Positions 32,833-41,378 of a stretch of 64,000 nucleotides of DNA are shown here, piece after piece (within the stretch, counting starts at the first letter, position 1; each line of letters begins with the position of its first letter). The notes under the pieces were generated by a model. That model saw only the letters and a program-made list of their open reading frames with translations. It was not told the DNA's origin and made no database searches. The stretch is from Martelella alba (GTDB lineage: Bacteria > Pseudomonadota > Alphaproteobacteria > Rhizobiales > Rhizobiaceae), in NCBI RefSeq assembly GCF_006516955.1, contig NZ_VHLG01000008.1:1-64000 (forward strand). The letters are read 5' to 3'. Position numbers and translations under genes: made by a program.

Positions 32833-33816
32833 ATGTACAGATACAGCAAGCTCGGCCTTGGCATCGCAACGGCCCTCGCATTTGGCGCACTCGCCAGCTC
32901 GGCTTCGGCCCTCACACTGCGCGTCTCCGATTCGCACAATGCCGACCACTCCACCGTGGTTGCCCTTGAGGAAATGGGTCAGCATCTCGATGAACGCACC
33001 AATGGCGAAGTCAAGTTCAAGGTGTTCCCGAACGGCGTTCTCGGCACCGAAGCGGAAATGATCAACCAGCTGCGCACCGGCATTCTGGATATTGTGCGCA
33101 CCAATCCGGCCGACCTGGAAAAGTTCAACCCGGTCTACAGCGCCTTCCTGCTTCCCTACCTGTTTAACGACGATGCAAGCGCAACCGTCGCCATGAATGC
33201 GGTCAAGGACGAGGTCTTCCAGACCCATCTCGACACCGGCTTCATGGGCGTCGCCTGGAACATCGCCCCCTCGCGCAGCTTCTACACCGTTAACAAGCAG
33301 ATCAACACGCCCGAGGATCTCGCAGGCCTGAAGATCCGCGTTCCCAACAGCCGTTCCATGGCCGACGCCGTGCAGCTTCTGGGCGCAACCCCGACGCCGA
33401 TCCCCTTTGGCGACGCCTACACCGCCCTGCAGCAGGGTATTGTCGATGGCGCGGAAGGCAGCCCCGCTGCCCTGATCGATTCCAAACAGGTCGAGATCGT
33501 CAAATATTTCAGCTATGACCGCCACTTCCTCATCCCGGACGTCATGATCATCTCGACCAAGAGCTGGGACAAGCTGACGGATGAGCAGAAGGCCATCTTC
33601 GAAGACGAAGCAGCAATCTACACCAAGCGTGTTGACGAGCTGGAAGCTGCCAAGAACGCAAAGTCATTGCAGGAATGCAAAGACGCCGGCGTCGTCTTCA
33701 CCGATGTCGACATGACGCCGTTCAAGGAACGCGTTCAGCCGCTCTATGACGAAATCGCCGCCTCCAATCCGGAAGCTTCGGCCATCGTCGACAAGATCAT
33801 CGCTGCCCAGCAGTAA
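32833..33816 (+). CDS. TRAP transporter substrate-binding protein (DctP family)
   Basis: 327 residues from the ATG at 32833 (GGGAGG four bases upstream). A Sec signal peptide spans about 1-26 and ends ASA. The mature protein has the DctP pattern: EVKFKVFPNGVLGTEAEM, PSRSFYTVNKQINTPEDLAGLKIRVP with the substrate-binding Arg, and FGDAYTALQQGIVDGAEGSP. It captures a carboxylate in the periplasm for the two membrane subunits that follow. Linkage with a GH4 glycosidase carrying a CHEV motif suggests a uronate or galacturonide ligand (inference). Confidence 0.94.
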   Translation: MYRYSKLGLGIATALAFGALASSASALTLRVSDSHNADHSTVVALEEMGQHLDERTNGEVKFKVFPNGVLGTEAEMINQLRTGILDIVRTNPADLEKFNPVYSAFLLPYLFNDDASATVAMNAVKDEVFQTHLDTGFMGVAWNIAPSRSFYTVNKQINTPEDLAGLKIRVPNSRSMADAVQLLGATPTPIPFGDAYTALQQGIVDGAEGSPAALIDSKQVEIVKYFSYDRHFLIPDVMIISTKSWDKLTDEQKAIFEDEAAIYTKRVDELEAAKNAKSLQECKDAGVVFTDVDMTPFKERVQPLYDEIAASNPEASAIVDKIIAAQQ

Positions 33817-33844
33817 AGCTTTCGCCTGACGGCGCAGACAAGCG

Positions 33845-33871
33845 ACATCGCCCCGCCACAAGGGGCGATGT
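33845..33871. other. Intercistronic hairpin between SBP and small subunit
   Basis: Perfect 10-bp stem (ACATCGCCCC with GGGGCGATGT) and a 7-base loop, no U tract. It lies between the binding protein and membrane subunit genes. Such hairpins often raise binding-protein mRNA stability relative to the downstream genes. Confidence 0.6.
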
Positions 33872-33919
33872 TGAGAAGCCAGGTCTTCTCCAGCCTTCCA
33901 CTATCACTGAGGTTTCCTC

Positions 33920-34411
33920 ATGAATAACATAAGAACCATACTGGAAAGGACGGTCCTCACTCTCATCACCGTCTTTCTGGCCCTGCTGGTGATCATGGCG
34001 ACATGGCAGGTCATCGCCCGCTACCTGCTCAACTCACCCTCCCAATTCACCGATGAAGCCCTGCGCTACACCATGATCTGGTCGGTTTATCTCGGCGCGT
34101 CCTACGCCTTCGGCCTGACCGATCGCCATATGTCGCTCGGCCTGATCAAGGAAATGTTCAAGGGCAACAAGCGCCTTGCGCTCGAAGCTTTCAATTACAT
34201 CGCCGTGATGCTGTTCATCGTGCTGGTGCTGATCAAGGGCGGCTTCAGTCTCGTATCGATGGGCGTCGGTCAGCATTCCGACAGCCTCGATCTGCCAATG
34301 AACCTCGTCTACTCGATCATTCCGATTGCGGGTTTTCTGTCCCTCTTCTTCAAGACGCTCAATTTCCGCGACGTCGTGAAGGAAATCAGGAGCGAAGAAA
34401 ATGGATACTGA
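33920..34411 (+). CDS. TRAP transporter small membrane subunit (DctQ family)
   Basis: 163 residues with four hydrophobic helices and the DctQ pattern RYLLNSPSQFTDEALRY near residue 35. It pairs with the large subunit to form the inner-membrane, sodium-driven uptake unit. Its 3' end overlaps the large subunit start by 11 bases. It lies 103 bases after the binding protein gene, across the intercistronic hairpin. Confidence 0.92.
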   Translation: MNNIRTILERTVLTLITVFLALLVIMATWQVIARYLLNSPSQFTDEALRYTMIWSVYLGASYAFGLTDRHMSLGLIKEMFKGNKRLALEAFNYIAVMLFIVLVLIKGGFSLVSMGVGQHSDSLDLPMNLVYSIIPIAGFLSLFFKTLNFRDVVKEIRSEENGY

Positions 34412-35705
34412 AATCGTCGCCGCCATTCTCATACCCCTGTTCCTGATCTTCCTGCTCTGTGGCATGCCGATCGCGATTGGTATCGGCCTTTCCTCCCTTG
34501 CCGCGATTGCCGTCATCCTGCCGGTTGACCAGATCTTCTTCCAGGGCGCGCAGAAGATGTTCGGCGGTATCGACAGCTTCTCCATGCTGGCCGTGCCCTT
34601 CTTCATGCTGGCCGGCAACATCATGAACCATGGCGGCATTGCGCGAAAGTTGATCAACCTCGCACTGATGGTCGGCGGACGTATGCCGGGTGCACTGGCC
34701 CACGCCAACGTCATGGGCAACATGCTGTTCGGCACGCTGTCCGGCTCAGGCATGGCCTGTGCGGCTGCCATTGGCGGCACCATGGCGCCGATCCAGCGCG
34801 AAAAGGGCTATGACCCCGCCTTTTCGGCCGCCATCAATGTCGCATCCGGCCCGGTCGGCATGCTGATCCCGCCAAGCGGCCTTTTGATCCTGTTCTCGAT
34901 CGTCTCGGGCGGTGTTTCGGTTGCCGGCCTGTTCATGGGCGGCTGGATCCCCGGCATCCTGTGGGGCCTGGCTGTCATGGCTGTCGCCTATGTCATGGCC
35001 AAGAAATACAATCTTCCGACCGAAAAATCGACGCTGACAGGTGGCCAGAAGTTCCGTCTGGTGCTCGACTCGATCCCGGCACTGATGCTGATCGTCGTCG
35101 TCATGGGCGGCATTGTCGGCGGCGTCTTCACCGCGACGGAAGGTGCAGCCGTTGCCGTGGTCTACAGCCTCGGCCTGTCCTTCTACTACGGCAACATCAA
35201 TCGCAAGATGCTGATCTCGACGTTGATGGACACAGCTGTCACCACCGGTGTCATCCTGTTCCTGGTCGCGGTATCGAGCCTGATGAGCTGGATCATGGCC
35301 TATGCGCAGATCCCGCAGATGATCGGCGATTTCCTGCTGAACGTAACCGACAACAAGATTGTTCTGCTGCTGATCATCAATGTCGCGCTGCTGATCCTCG
35401 GCACTTTCATGGATGCAACACCGGCGATCCTGATCTTCACCCCGATCCTGATGCCGATCTGCACCCAGATGTTCGGCATGGACCCGATCCAGTTCGGCGT
35501 GATGATGATCTTCAACCTCGGTATCGGCAATATCACCCCGCCGGTCGGTTGCGTGCTCTTCGTTGGCGCCGCCGTTGGCGAGGTCAAGATCGAAAAGGTC
35601 GTTCCCTTCCTCATTCCCGTCTTCTTCGCGCTGGTCGGCGTGCTGATGCTGGTCACCTATATCCCCGCAGTCAGCCTGTTCCTGCCGCGTCTCTTCGGGC
35701 TTTGA
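34401..35705 (+). CDS. TRAP transporter large permease (DctM family)
   Basis: 434 residues, strongly hydrophobic with about twelve membrane segments. Typical signatures: MLAVPFFMLAGNIMNHGGIA, GSGMACAAAIGGTMAPI, PSGLLILFSIVSGGVSVAGLF and the C-terminal GIGNITPPVGCVLFVG. It is the transport channel of the TRAP system. The 362-residue frame on the opposite strand is a shadow of it. Confidence 0.95.
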   Translation: MDTEIVAAILIPLFLIFLLCGMPIAIGIGLSSLAAIAVILPVDQIFFQGAQKMFGGIDSFSMLAVPFFMLAGNIMNHGGIARKLINLALMVGGRMPGALAHANVMGNMLFGTLSGSGMACAAAIGGTMAPIQREKGYDPAFSAAINVASGPVGMLIPPSGLLILFSIVSGGVSVAGLFMGGWIPGILWGLAVMAVAYVMAKKYNLPTEKSTLTGGQKFRLVLDSIPALMLIVVVMGGIVGGVFTATEGAAVAVVYSLGLSFYYGNINRKMLISTLMDTAVTTGVILFLVAVSSLMSWIMAYAQIPQMIGDFLLNVTDNKIVLLLIINVALLILGTFMDATPAILIFTPILMPICTQMFGMDPIQFGVMMIFNLGIGNITPPVGCVLFVGAAVGEVKIEKVVPFLIPVFFALVGVLMLVTYIPAVSLFLPRLFGL

Positions 35706-35717
35706 GATGAAACTCGC

Positions 35718-35741
35718 TCGGCCCCGCCCTCCCGGGGCCGA
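35718..35741. other. Intercistronic hairpin before the GH4 gene
   Basis: Perfect 9-bp GC-rich stem (TCGGCCCCG with CGGGGCCGA) and a 6-base loop, no U tract, 13 bases after the permease stop. It may stop 3' exonucleases or act as a partial terminator before the glycosidase gene. Confidence 0.55.
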
Positions 35742-35872
35742 CAAGAAGGCCGCAGTGTTCCCGTCTTTCTCCACCGGGATCTCCCAACCTGCGACCGCAA
35801 GGCACGGATGGCCGGGCCTACTCACCCCGGCCATCCGTAAACTCTGATCAGAAAAACAAAGGAATTGATGTG

Positions 35873-37222
35873 ATGAAGGACATCAAGATCACGTATATCG
35901 GTGGCGGAAGCCAGCAATGGGCTTTGCACCTGATGGCCGATCTCGCGCTTTCGAAGTCGCTTTCGGGTGTTCTGACGCTCTACGACATCGATAATGCCGC
36001 AGCCCTGAAAAACCAGGAAATCAGCAAGAATATCTTCGGCCGCCCGGAAGCCACCGGCAAGTTCACCGTGGAAGTCGAGGCCGATCTCGATACCGCCCTC
36101 AAGGGTTCCGATTTCGTCGTCATTTCCATCGAACCCGGTCCGATTGAAAAGCGCTTCATCGACCTCAAGATCCCGGAAAAATACGGCATTTATCAAAGCG
36201 TCGGTGACACGACCGGCCCCGGTGGCATTGCCCGCGCCATCCGCTCGGTTCCTGTCATGGCCGATTTCGCCCACCACATCATGGCTGTCTGCCCCGATGC
36301 CTGGGTGATCAACTACACCAACCCGATGGCATGGTGCACCGGTGCGCTGTTTGCCGCCGAGCCCGATATCAAGGCTGTCGGCTGCTGCCATGAAGTCTTC
36401 CATACCCAGGAAATGCTTTGCCGCTGGGTACGCGACACCTACAAGGTCGATCTGCCGAAGCGTCATGATATCGTGCTTGACATCTCCGGCGTCAACCACT
36501 TCACCTTCGCCACCGAAGCCATGTGGAACGGCAAGAGCATTCTGGCCGAATTCAAGGACAAACAGCCGGCCAACGACCGCGAACAGTTGAAGAAAAACGC
36601 ACTGGCGCGCGAAGCTGAAGAAAACTGGTTCGATTGCGACTTCCGCGTTGCCACCGATTTCCTCAACCGCTTCGGCGTTTTGGGTGCTGCTGGCGACCGG
36701 CATCTCGCCGAATTCGTGCCCTTCTATCTGACGTCCAAGGAAGAGTTGAACAGCTGGGGCGTTGCCATGACGCCTTATGAATGGCGCGTCCGCCGCACCA
36801 AGGAGCAGGACAAGGCACGCCAGGCCTTCCTCGACGCCGACCTGAAGCCTTCCGGTGAAGAAGGCGTACTGATGATCGAAGCGCTGGCCGGAGCTGAGGG
36901 TGCCGTATGCCGCACACAATGCAACCTGCCCAACAAGGGTCAGAACCGTGACGCTGAAGTCGGCGCCATCGTCGAAAGCTACGGCCGCGTCTCTTTCAAC
37001 AAGATCGAACCGATCGCCTGCGGCGTTCTGCCGGCTGCCGTTCAGTCACTCGAAGACCGCAACCTCACGATCCAGAAAATCGTGCTTGATGGCATCATGG
37101 CCGAAGACAAGGCCAAGATCTACGAAGGCTTCGCCATCGATCCGCTGGTCTCGCTGTCCTCGGCTGGCAATGCCCAACTTTTCGAGGAACTGTGGACCGC
37201 ACTCGAAGTGCCGTTCAACTAA
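35873..37222 (+). CDS. GH4 family glycosidase, probable alpha-galacturonidase
   Basis: 449 residues from the ATG at 35873 (AAAGGA upstream); a GTG directly before it is possible. GH4 enzymes use NAD and a divalent metal in an elimination mechanism. The NAD loop is ITYIGGGSQQW, then NYTNPM, the metal-binding CHEV (about residues 172-175), and GVNHF. The CHEV motif is reported as typical of GH4 alpha-galacturonidases, whereas other GH4 members differ here. The protein is cytosolic, with no signal peptide. Next to the TRAP operon it should cleave an imported galacturonide. An alpha-glucosidase or alpha-galactosidase activity is the main alternative. Confidence 0.88.
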   Translation: MKDIKITYIGGGSQQWALHLMADLALSKSLSGVLTLYDIDNAAALKNQEISKNIFGRPEATGKFTVEVEADLDTALKGSDFVVISIEPGPIEKRFIDLKIPEKYGIYQSVGDTTGPGGIARAIRSVPVMADFAHHIMAVCPDAWVINYTNPMAWCTGALFAAEPDIKAVGCCHEVFHTQEMLCRWVRDTYKVDLPKRHDIVLDISGVNHFTFATEAMWNGKSILAEFKDKQPANDREQLKKNALAREAEENWFDCDFRVATDFLNRFGVLGAAGDRHLAEFVPFYLTSKEELNSWGVAMTPYEWRVRRTKEQDKARQAFLDADLKPSGEEGVLMIEALAGAEGAVCRTQCNLPNKGQNRDAEVGAIVESYGRVSFNKIEPIACGVLPAAVQSLEDRNLTIQKIVLDGIMAEDKAKIYEGFAIDPLVSLSSAGNAQLFEELWTALEVPFN

Positions 37223-37270
37223 GCAGATTCGACATTTTCAACCGGACGGGCGCCGCCATCCGGTTTTTGA

Positions 37271-37298
37271 GGCCCTGCAGAAATGCAGGGCCTTTTTT
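37271..37298 (+). terminator. Rho-independent terminator of the TRAP/GH4 operon
   Basis: Perfect stem GGCCCTGCA with TGCAGGGCC, a GAAA-type loop and six T at 37293-37298, located 48 bases after the glycosidase stop. Confidence 0.93.
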
Positions 37299-37469
37299 CG
37301 CTCGTTTTGATAATACGACCGAACCCTCAGGCACCATGACCAGTCCATTCGCAGGCCATCACTATACTTTCGAGAGCGTGCCAGAGCCTTCTGCGCCAAA
37401 CCGGACAAGGGGCGATCTGCTATCAGAAGATCACGCAATCAACGGCACGCTTCGCAAGGGAGGGAACAT

Positions 37470-37601
37470 ATGTCTCAGGAATTTATCATCGCCATTGCCA
37501 ATATCGGTGTTGCTCTCGTCATCTTCAACGTCGCTCGCAACTACATGAAACTTCATCGCAATGAAGCTGCAGCGAAGGAGCGTTTGGGGCCAGCGCGGTA
37601 A
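37470..37601 (+). CDS. Small single-span membrane protein A
   Basis: 43 residues. AGGGAGG precedes the ATG. One hydrophobic segment (IIAIANIGVALVIFNVA) is followed by a basic tail RNYMKLHRNEAAAKER. Its layout and tail resemble the 41-residue protein at 38911-39036 (RGYMNIARREDQIRTR), so the two look like paralogues. It lies between the operon terminator and the convergent YrhK-like gene. Function is unknown. Confidence 0.6.
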   Translation: MSQEFIIAIANIGVALVIFNVARNYMKLHRNEAAAKERLGPAR

Positions 37602-37652
37602 GGAAGCATGACGGCCGTCATATCCAGAAATTTGCCAAATCAACTTCGGGGC

Positions 37653-38417
37653 TCAGGACCTTGTCCGGCGTCGCGCAAGCGGTTCTATCGGCATTGAGGC
37701 GATTGGCGTCGGCTTGCCCAGCGCAGTGGCAACAACGCGATAGGCACGGCGGTAATTCATAAGCCCGCCCACAAAGAACAGCCCACTGCCAAACAGATAT
37801 TGCCACGCCAGAAAGCCATCCAGCCTGGTTTCATCTGCCGTGCTGGCGAATTCCCACAGATAGGGGATCGAGGCGACTGCAAACAGTACCGACCCGACGA
37901 CGAATGTCAGCGCGGTGAGGTTCATCATCTGCAGGGTCACCAGATCATCGGCCTCAACGATCTGCAGGACATTGATAACCGCACCGACGACAAACAGAAC
38001 GCTGCCGACAATAAAGCACCAGGCGCCTGCTGTGTAAAACCCAATTGCAGACAGGAAGAATAGGCTGCCCGCGACAAAGAGCAGTGTGCCTACAACATAG
38101 GTCCAGGCAGCCCAGAACTCCAGCCTGTCCCATAGCGTAGCAGAACCGTCACGCTGTCTGGCATGCTTGAAAACTTCGAGCAGATCGTGACCGGTGACGA
38201 GGAGATAGAGCAGCGATCCAAAAAAGAAAATCCAGGCACCGATATCGGCGAATGCAGACAGAGACGGAAAGAAGCAGATGCTGCCGAAAATGAAAGTCAA
38301 CCCGCCTGTCTGGTAGGCAAGCGCGTTAATCGTCTCCCAGCGAAAATGTTTCCGTGTATCAGGGTCATCGGAAATCACATCATGCAGGCGAGGACGATTG
38401 ACGAACATATGCGGCAT
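37653..38417 (-). CDS. YrhK-like multi-pass membrane protein
   Basis: 254 residues with about seven hydrophobic segments in repeated units of the type FVVGSVLFVVGA. This alternation of Gly-rich helices is that of the YrhK domain, apparently repeated three times. The N-terminal 30 residues and the Arg-rich end are cytoplasmic by charge. No enzyme motif is visible. Its flanking genes on both sides are the paralogous small membrane proteins. The role is unknown; a stress or envelope function is often suggested for the family. Confidence 0.75.
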   Translation of the reverse strand: MPHMFVNRPRLHDVISDDPDTRKHFRWETINALAYQTGGLTFIFGSICFFPSLSAFADIGAWIFFFGSLLYLLVTGHDLLEVFKHARQRDGSATLWDRLEFWAAWTYVVGTLLFVAGSLFFLSAIGFYTAGAWCFIVGSVLFVVGAVINVLQIVEADDLVTLQMMNLTALTFVVGSVLFAVASIPYLWEFASTADETRLDGFLAWQYLFGSGLFFVGGLMNYRRAYRVVATALGKPTPIASMPIEPLARRRTRS

Positions 38418-38910
38418 AAGAGCGGGCTCCTTCTGTCGCCCTCAATGATGCCGGGTCCGGTCCTTTCGAGATACCCCCGGGAACGGAAAAAGACGCGCCC
38501 TATCCCAAAATGCACGGCTTTCTCGGCCGGGACAGGCGGAAACAAACCGGAAATTATTCATCAGTGACACATCGAATGTGCTCGCATTTCAGCTGTGAGC
38601 GACGATTTCAGCGCTCCCAACATCGCCAGGCTGGGTCACAAGCCGGTATTCCCGTTTTCCGGCTTCCATCTCTGTTTATCCGTATTCTGCGGGAATTCTT
38701 CTCATAAATTTCAAAATGAAAGTCTGGCGCAGAATTTCGTTCCGCTATGGTAGGAACATATTTATATTCAACAATTTCAATATATTAGATAGAAAACACT
38801 GGTTCGATTTTCGCCACATTTGAGAAATAGGACGGCGTTTAGAAGTTAAGTTTCGGCCGACCCATCAGCGTTACGCCAGCAAACTGGCAAGAAGCGAAAA
38901 GGAGCAGAAA
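38418..38910. other. Intergenic region with no supported gene
   Basis: 493 bases between the divergent YrhK-like gene and the second small membrane protein. The stretch 38700-38820 is AT-rich and may hold the promoter of the small gene. I see no RNA gene or repeat. Confidence 0.5.
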
Positions 38911-39036
38911 ATGACCTTCGTTTTGTCTATCGTTGCAGGAACCGTCGTCTATAGCGGTGTTCGTGGCTACATGAACATCGCCCGTCGGGAGGATCAGATC
39001 CGCACGCGCATGGCACCCCCGGATCAACAGCACTAA
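38911..39036 (+). CDS. Small single-span membrane protein B
   Basis: 41 residues. AAGGAG lies seven bases before the ATG. A hydrophobic N-terminal segment (FVLSIVAGTVVYSGV) is followed by RGYMNIARREDQIRTR, similar to the tail of the protein at 37470. The gene ends in a terminator, so it is a single-gene unit. It is unlisted in many gene sets because of its size. Function is unknown. Confidence 0.6.
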   Translation: MTFVLSIVAGTVVYSGVRGYMNIARREDQIRTRMAPPDQQH

Positions 39037-39045
39037 GTGCTGTTT

Positions 39046-39069
39046 GCCCGTCAAGGATGCGGGCTTTTT
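39046..39069 (+). terminator. Terminator of the small membrane gene B
   Basis: Stem GCCCG with CGGGC, 9-base loop, then five T (39065-39069), starting 9 bases after the stop codon. A second short palindrome overlaps the stop codon. Confidence 0.75.
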
Positions 39070-39242
39070 CAATCAGCAAACTGCGGCTGATCTTTATTGC
39101 CGGGCACCTCCCCCGCTTAGTCATCGGCCGCAGTCAGCACTGGCCTTCATTGCGTCAGATCTGTTTTCGAACTACGCGCCATGCCATAACAGGTCACAAT
39201 CCGCGAAAACCAGGCTTCCAGCTGCCTGTCCGTGATGTAAAG

Positions 39243-39620
39243 ATGACCACTATGCGCAATCGACCCGTCACATGTGAAGTTCGCTATCTTATCGATCAAA
39301 GCCGGATTTCCGAGTTCGAGGCCTATGCCCAGACCTGGATTGAACTCATCGAACGCCATGGTGGAACCCATCACGGCTATTTCATTCCGCGCGACAAGCC
39401 CGAAGAGGCTGGCGTGAGCTTTTCCGGTCTGGGCAAGGACGGCTCCGCTTCAGTGGCGATCGCTCTGTTCACCTTTCCGGATGAGGATTCCTACCTGCAA
39501 TATCGTGAGCGGGTTGCGAAGGACCCGGATGGCATGGCTGCAAACGCACGTTTCAAGGCAAGCCCTCCATTCATCAGCTATGAGCGCTTCTTCCTGACGC
39601 CAATTCCAAGAGCCGGATGA
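39243..39620 (+). CDS. NIPSNAP family protein
   Basis: 125 residues from the ATG at 39243; the open frame upstream has no family match. The ferredoxin-like NIPSNAP fold is seen in VRYLIDQSRISEFEAYAQTW, HHGYFIPRD and FTFPDEDSYLQYRERV. Members bind small molecules or act in oligomeric complexes; the substrate is unknown. The gene stands alone on the plus strand before the convergent cupin cluster. Confidence 0.85.
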   Translation: MTTMRNRPVTCEVRYLIDQSRISEFEAYAQTWIELIERHGGTHHGYFIPRDKPEEAGVSFSGLGKDGSASVAIALFTFPDEDSYLQYRERVAKDPDGMAANARFKASPPFISYERFFLTPIPRAG

Positions 39621-39697
39621 CTGATACCAAGAAATGCAGAGCCCATGACGACAGGCTCCGCAATCATCCAGAAACAGCGCCAGACTTCAGGCGGCGT

Positions 39698-40402
39698 TCA
39701 GCACCACTCGCCAAGGATGGCGACGAATTCGGTTTCCCCGACATTGGTCAGCATCTGTGTCACCGGCCCGTCGTGCCAGACATGGCTTCCGGGGGAAAAG
39801 GAAAGAACACGGCTGCTACCGCCAGGCTCTGCCACGGCTACACTGGCATCAGAGATCGAAACCGTGAGCCCGGAAAAGCCGTAGGTGATTTCACCGGTTG
39901 TTTCGCCCGGTTGCAGCGCTATGCGGTAGAACCGCAGCCGTTCGGCGCCCGAGAGGTTGTCGAGCTGGGTGTGGCAGGGCGCTGAAAGTGGCTTTTCGGA
40001 AACAAGATCCGGCAGCTTCAGCACTTCCGCACCAATCATGTGCATCAGCCCGTCGCCATCATTGCGAACCTTGTGGATCAGCGGATCACTGCCATGCGGG
40101 CGGCACATGGACAGCCCCGCCGTCAGGTGATGGGTCTTGGCTGTCGTCTCATCCGACTGGAATGTGTGATCATAGACCTCGGCATCATTCACAGTCACAT
40201 ACATGGTATCGATGTTATGGCGATGATAGAGCGATGTCTCGCCCGGACCGAAACGAACGTCATAAACACGAACATAGTCGTTCTGAAACCGGTGAAAGTG
40301 CCGGGGTTCGTTCAAAACCTCGACAAAGCCGGTCGCCGGCTCCGTCGTACAGGAACACATCTGAAACAGCCGGCTGGGGGCCTGTTGATTTTGCGTTGTC
40401 AT
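39698..40402 (-). CDS. Bicupin-like protein of unknown function
   Basis: 234 residues with two cupin-type halves. The first has the metal-ligand-like YHRHNIDTMYV segment followed by DHTF. The second has LQPGETTGEITYGFSGLTV and SHVWHDGPV. GGGAGCGG precedes the ATG at 40402. It is the last gene of a four-gene minus-strand cluster with a dehydrogenase, a transporter and an amidohydrolase. An isomerase or dioxygenase role in a catabolic route is possible, but the metal site in the second half is weak and the reaction is not deduced. Confidence 0.65.
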   Translation of the reverse strand: MTTQNQQAPSRLFQMCSCTTEPATGFVEVLNEPRHFHRFQNDYVRVYDVRFGPGETSLYHRHNIDTMYVTVNDAEVYDHTFQSDETTAKTHHLTAGLSMCRPHGSDPLIHKVRNDGDGLMHMIGAEVLKLPDLVSEKPLSAPCHTQLDNLSGAERLRFYRIALQPGETTGEITYGFSGLTVSISDASVAVAEPGGSSRVLSFSPGSHVWHDGPVTQMLTNVGETEFVAILGEWC

Positions 40403-40414
40403 GAGCCGCTCCCT

Positions 40415-41344
40415 TCAATCAACCTTCGGCAAGGGCGTTTCATCCTGCACGGCAATGACCTTTGACTGGCGGACGTCGCGCACTGCGCCAAATTCAGCGA
40501 TCCGGTCGAGCGGATAGGTCACACTTGCCTGCGAATCGAGCAACGCGACAGTCTCGGCATCAACCGGAGGCAGATTAAGCGCGGCCACCAGTCCGGCGAG
40601 GATTTTCTCGACCATCTCCTTCAGCCCGCCAGCGCCACCACCTAGTTGTGCTGTCAACATTGGACCGATCGAGGCATAGCGGACGCCGAGCGAGTTGACG
40701 ACGATCTTGTCCAGCCCTTCAACATCAACCACACCTTCGGAAATGATGTGAATGGCTTCACGCACCAGTGCCACCTGCAGACGGTTGACGACAAAGCCGG
40801 GAATTGGCTTGTTGAGGCGGACCGAAACACGGCCGCAATCCTCGTAAAACGCCATCAACCTTTCAACGACGGCATCATCGGCGCCGCTCGCACCGCAAAT
40901 CTCCACCAGCCGCACCATATGCGGCGGGTTCAGCGGATGGCCGATCATCACCCGGGCCGAATTTTTCATCTGTGCACCGATGACATCCGGTGTGATGCCG
41001 GATGATGATGACACCAGCATCGTATCGGCACTGGTCATCGCCTCGAGATCGGCAAACATCTTCTGCTTAAAGGCGGGGTTTTCCGGCCCGTTTTCCTGAA
41101 CCAGCATCGAGCCTTCAAGCGCTTCGGCCAGATCGGTATGGAAACTGATCCGTCCGAAAGCCGCGTCCGGGTCATCACTGATCTGGGCAATCATGTCCTT
41201 CAGCTTGCCGGTAATGGCCGCGGCAAAATCCGGGCGAACGTCATTGAGACGGACATGATAGCCATTGGTGGCAAACAGAGCTGCCCAAGACATGCCGATG
41301 GTGCCTGAACCTATGACGGTGACGATGATTTTCTTGTCTGACAT
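40415..41344 (-). CDS. 3-hydroxyacyl-CoA dehydrogenase family enzyme
   Basis: 309 residues. N-terminal Rossmann domain with VIGSGTIGMSWA and the family SSSSGI and GHPLNPPH motifs, then a C-terminal helical domain with PGFVVNRLQVALVREA. The short single-domain form is that of L-gulonate 3-dehydrogenase, L-carnitine dehydrogenase and 3-hydroxybutyryl-CoA dehydrogenase. It oxidises a 3-hydroxy acid or its CoA ester with NAD. GGAG precedes the ATG. It lies 12 bases upstream of the cupin gene in the same cluster, so a 3-hydroxy acid intermediate is likely in the pathway. Confidence 0.87.
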   Translation of the reverse strand: MSDKKIIVTVIGSGTIGMSWAALFATNGYHVRLNDVRPDFAAAITGKLKDMIAQISDDPDAAFGRISFHTDLAEALEGSMLVQENGPENPAFKQKMFADLEAMTSADTMLVSSSSGITPDVIGAQMKNSARVMIGHPLNPPHMVRLVEICGASGADDAVVERLMAFYEDCGRVSVRLNKPIPGFVVNRLQVALVREAIHIISEGVVDVEGLDKIVVNSLGVRYASIGPMLTAQLGGGAGGLKEMVEKILAGLVAALNLPPVDAETVALLDSQASVTYPLDRIAEFGAVRDVRQSKVIAVQDETPLPKVD

Positions 41345-41378
41345 TCTTATCTCCCGATGTTTGGATCGATCATGGGCT

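Noticed and set aside
34746-36919. Two long minus-strand frames (362 and 365 codons) opposite the TRAP permease and GH4 genes
   Set aside because: Both are His/Asp-rich mirror frames of clearly assigned genes.
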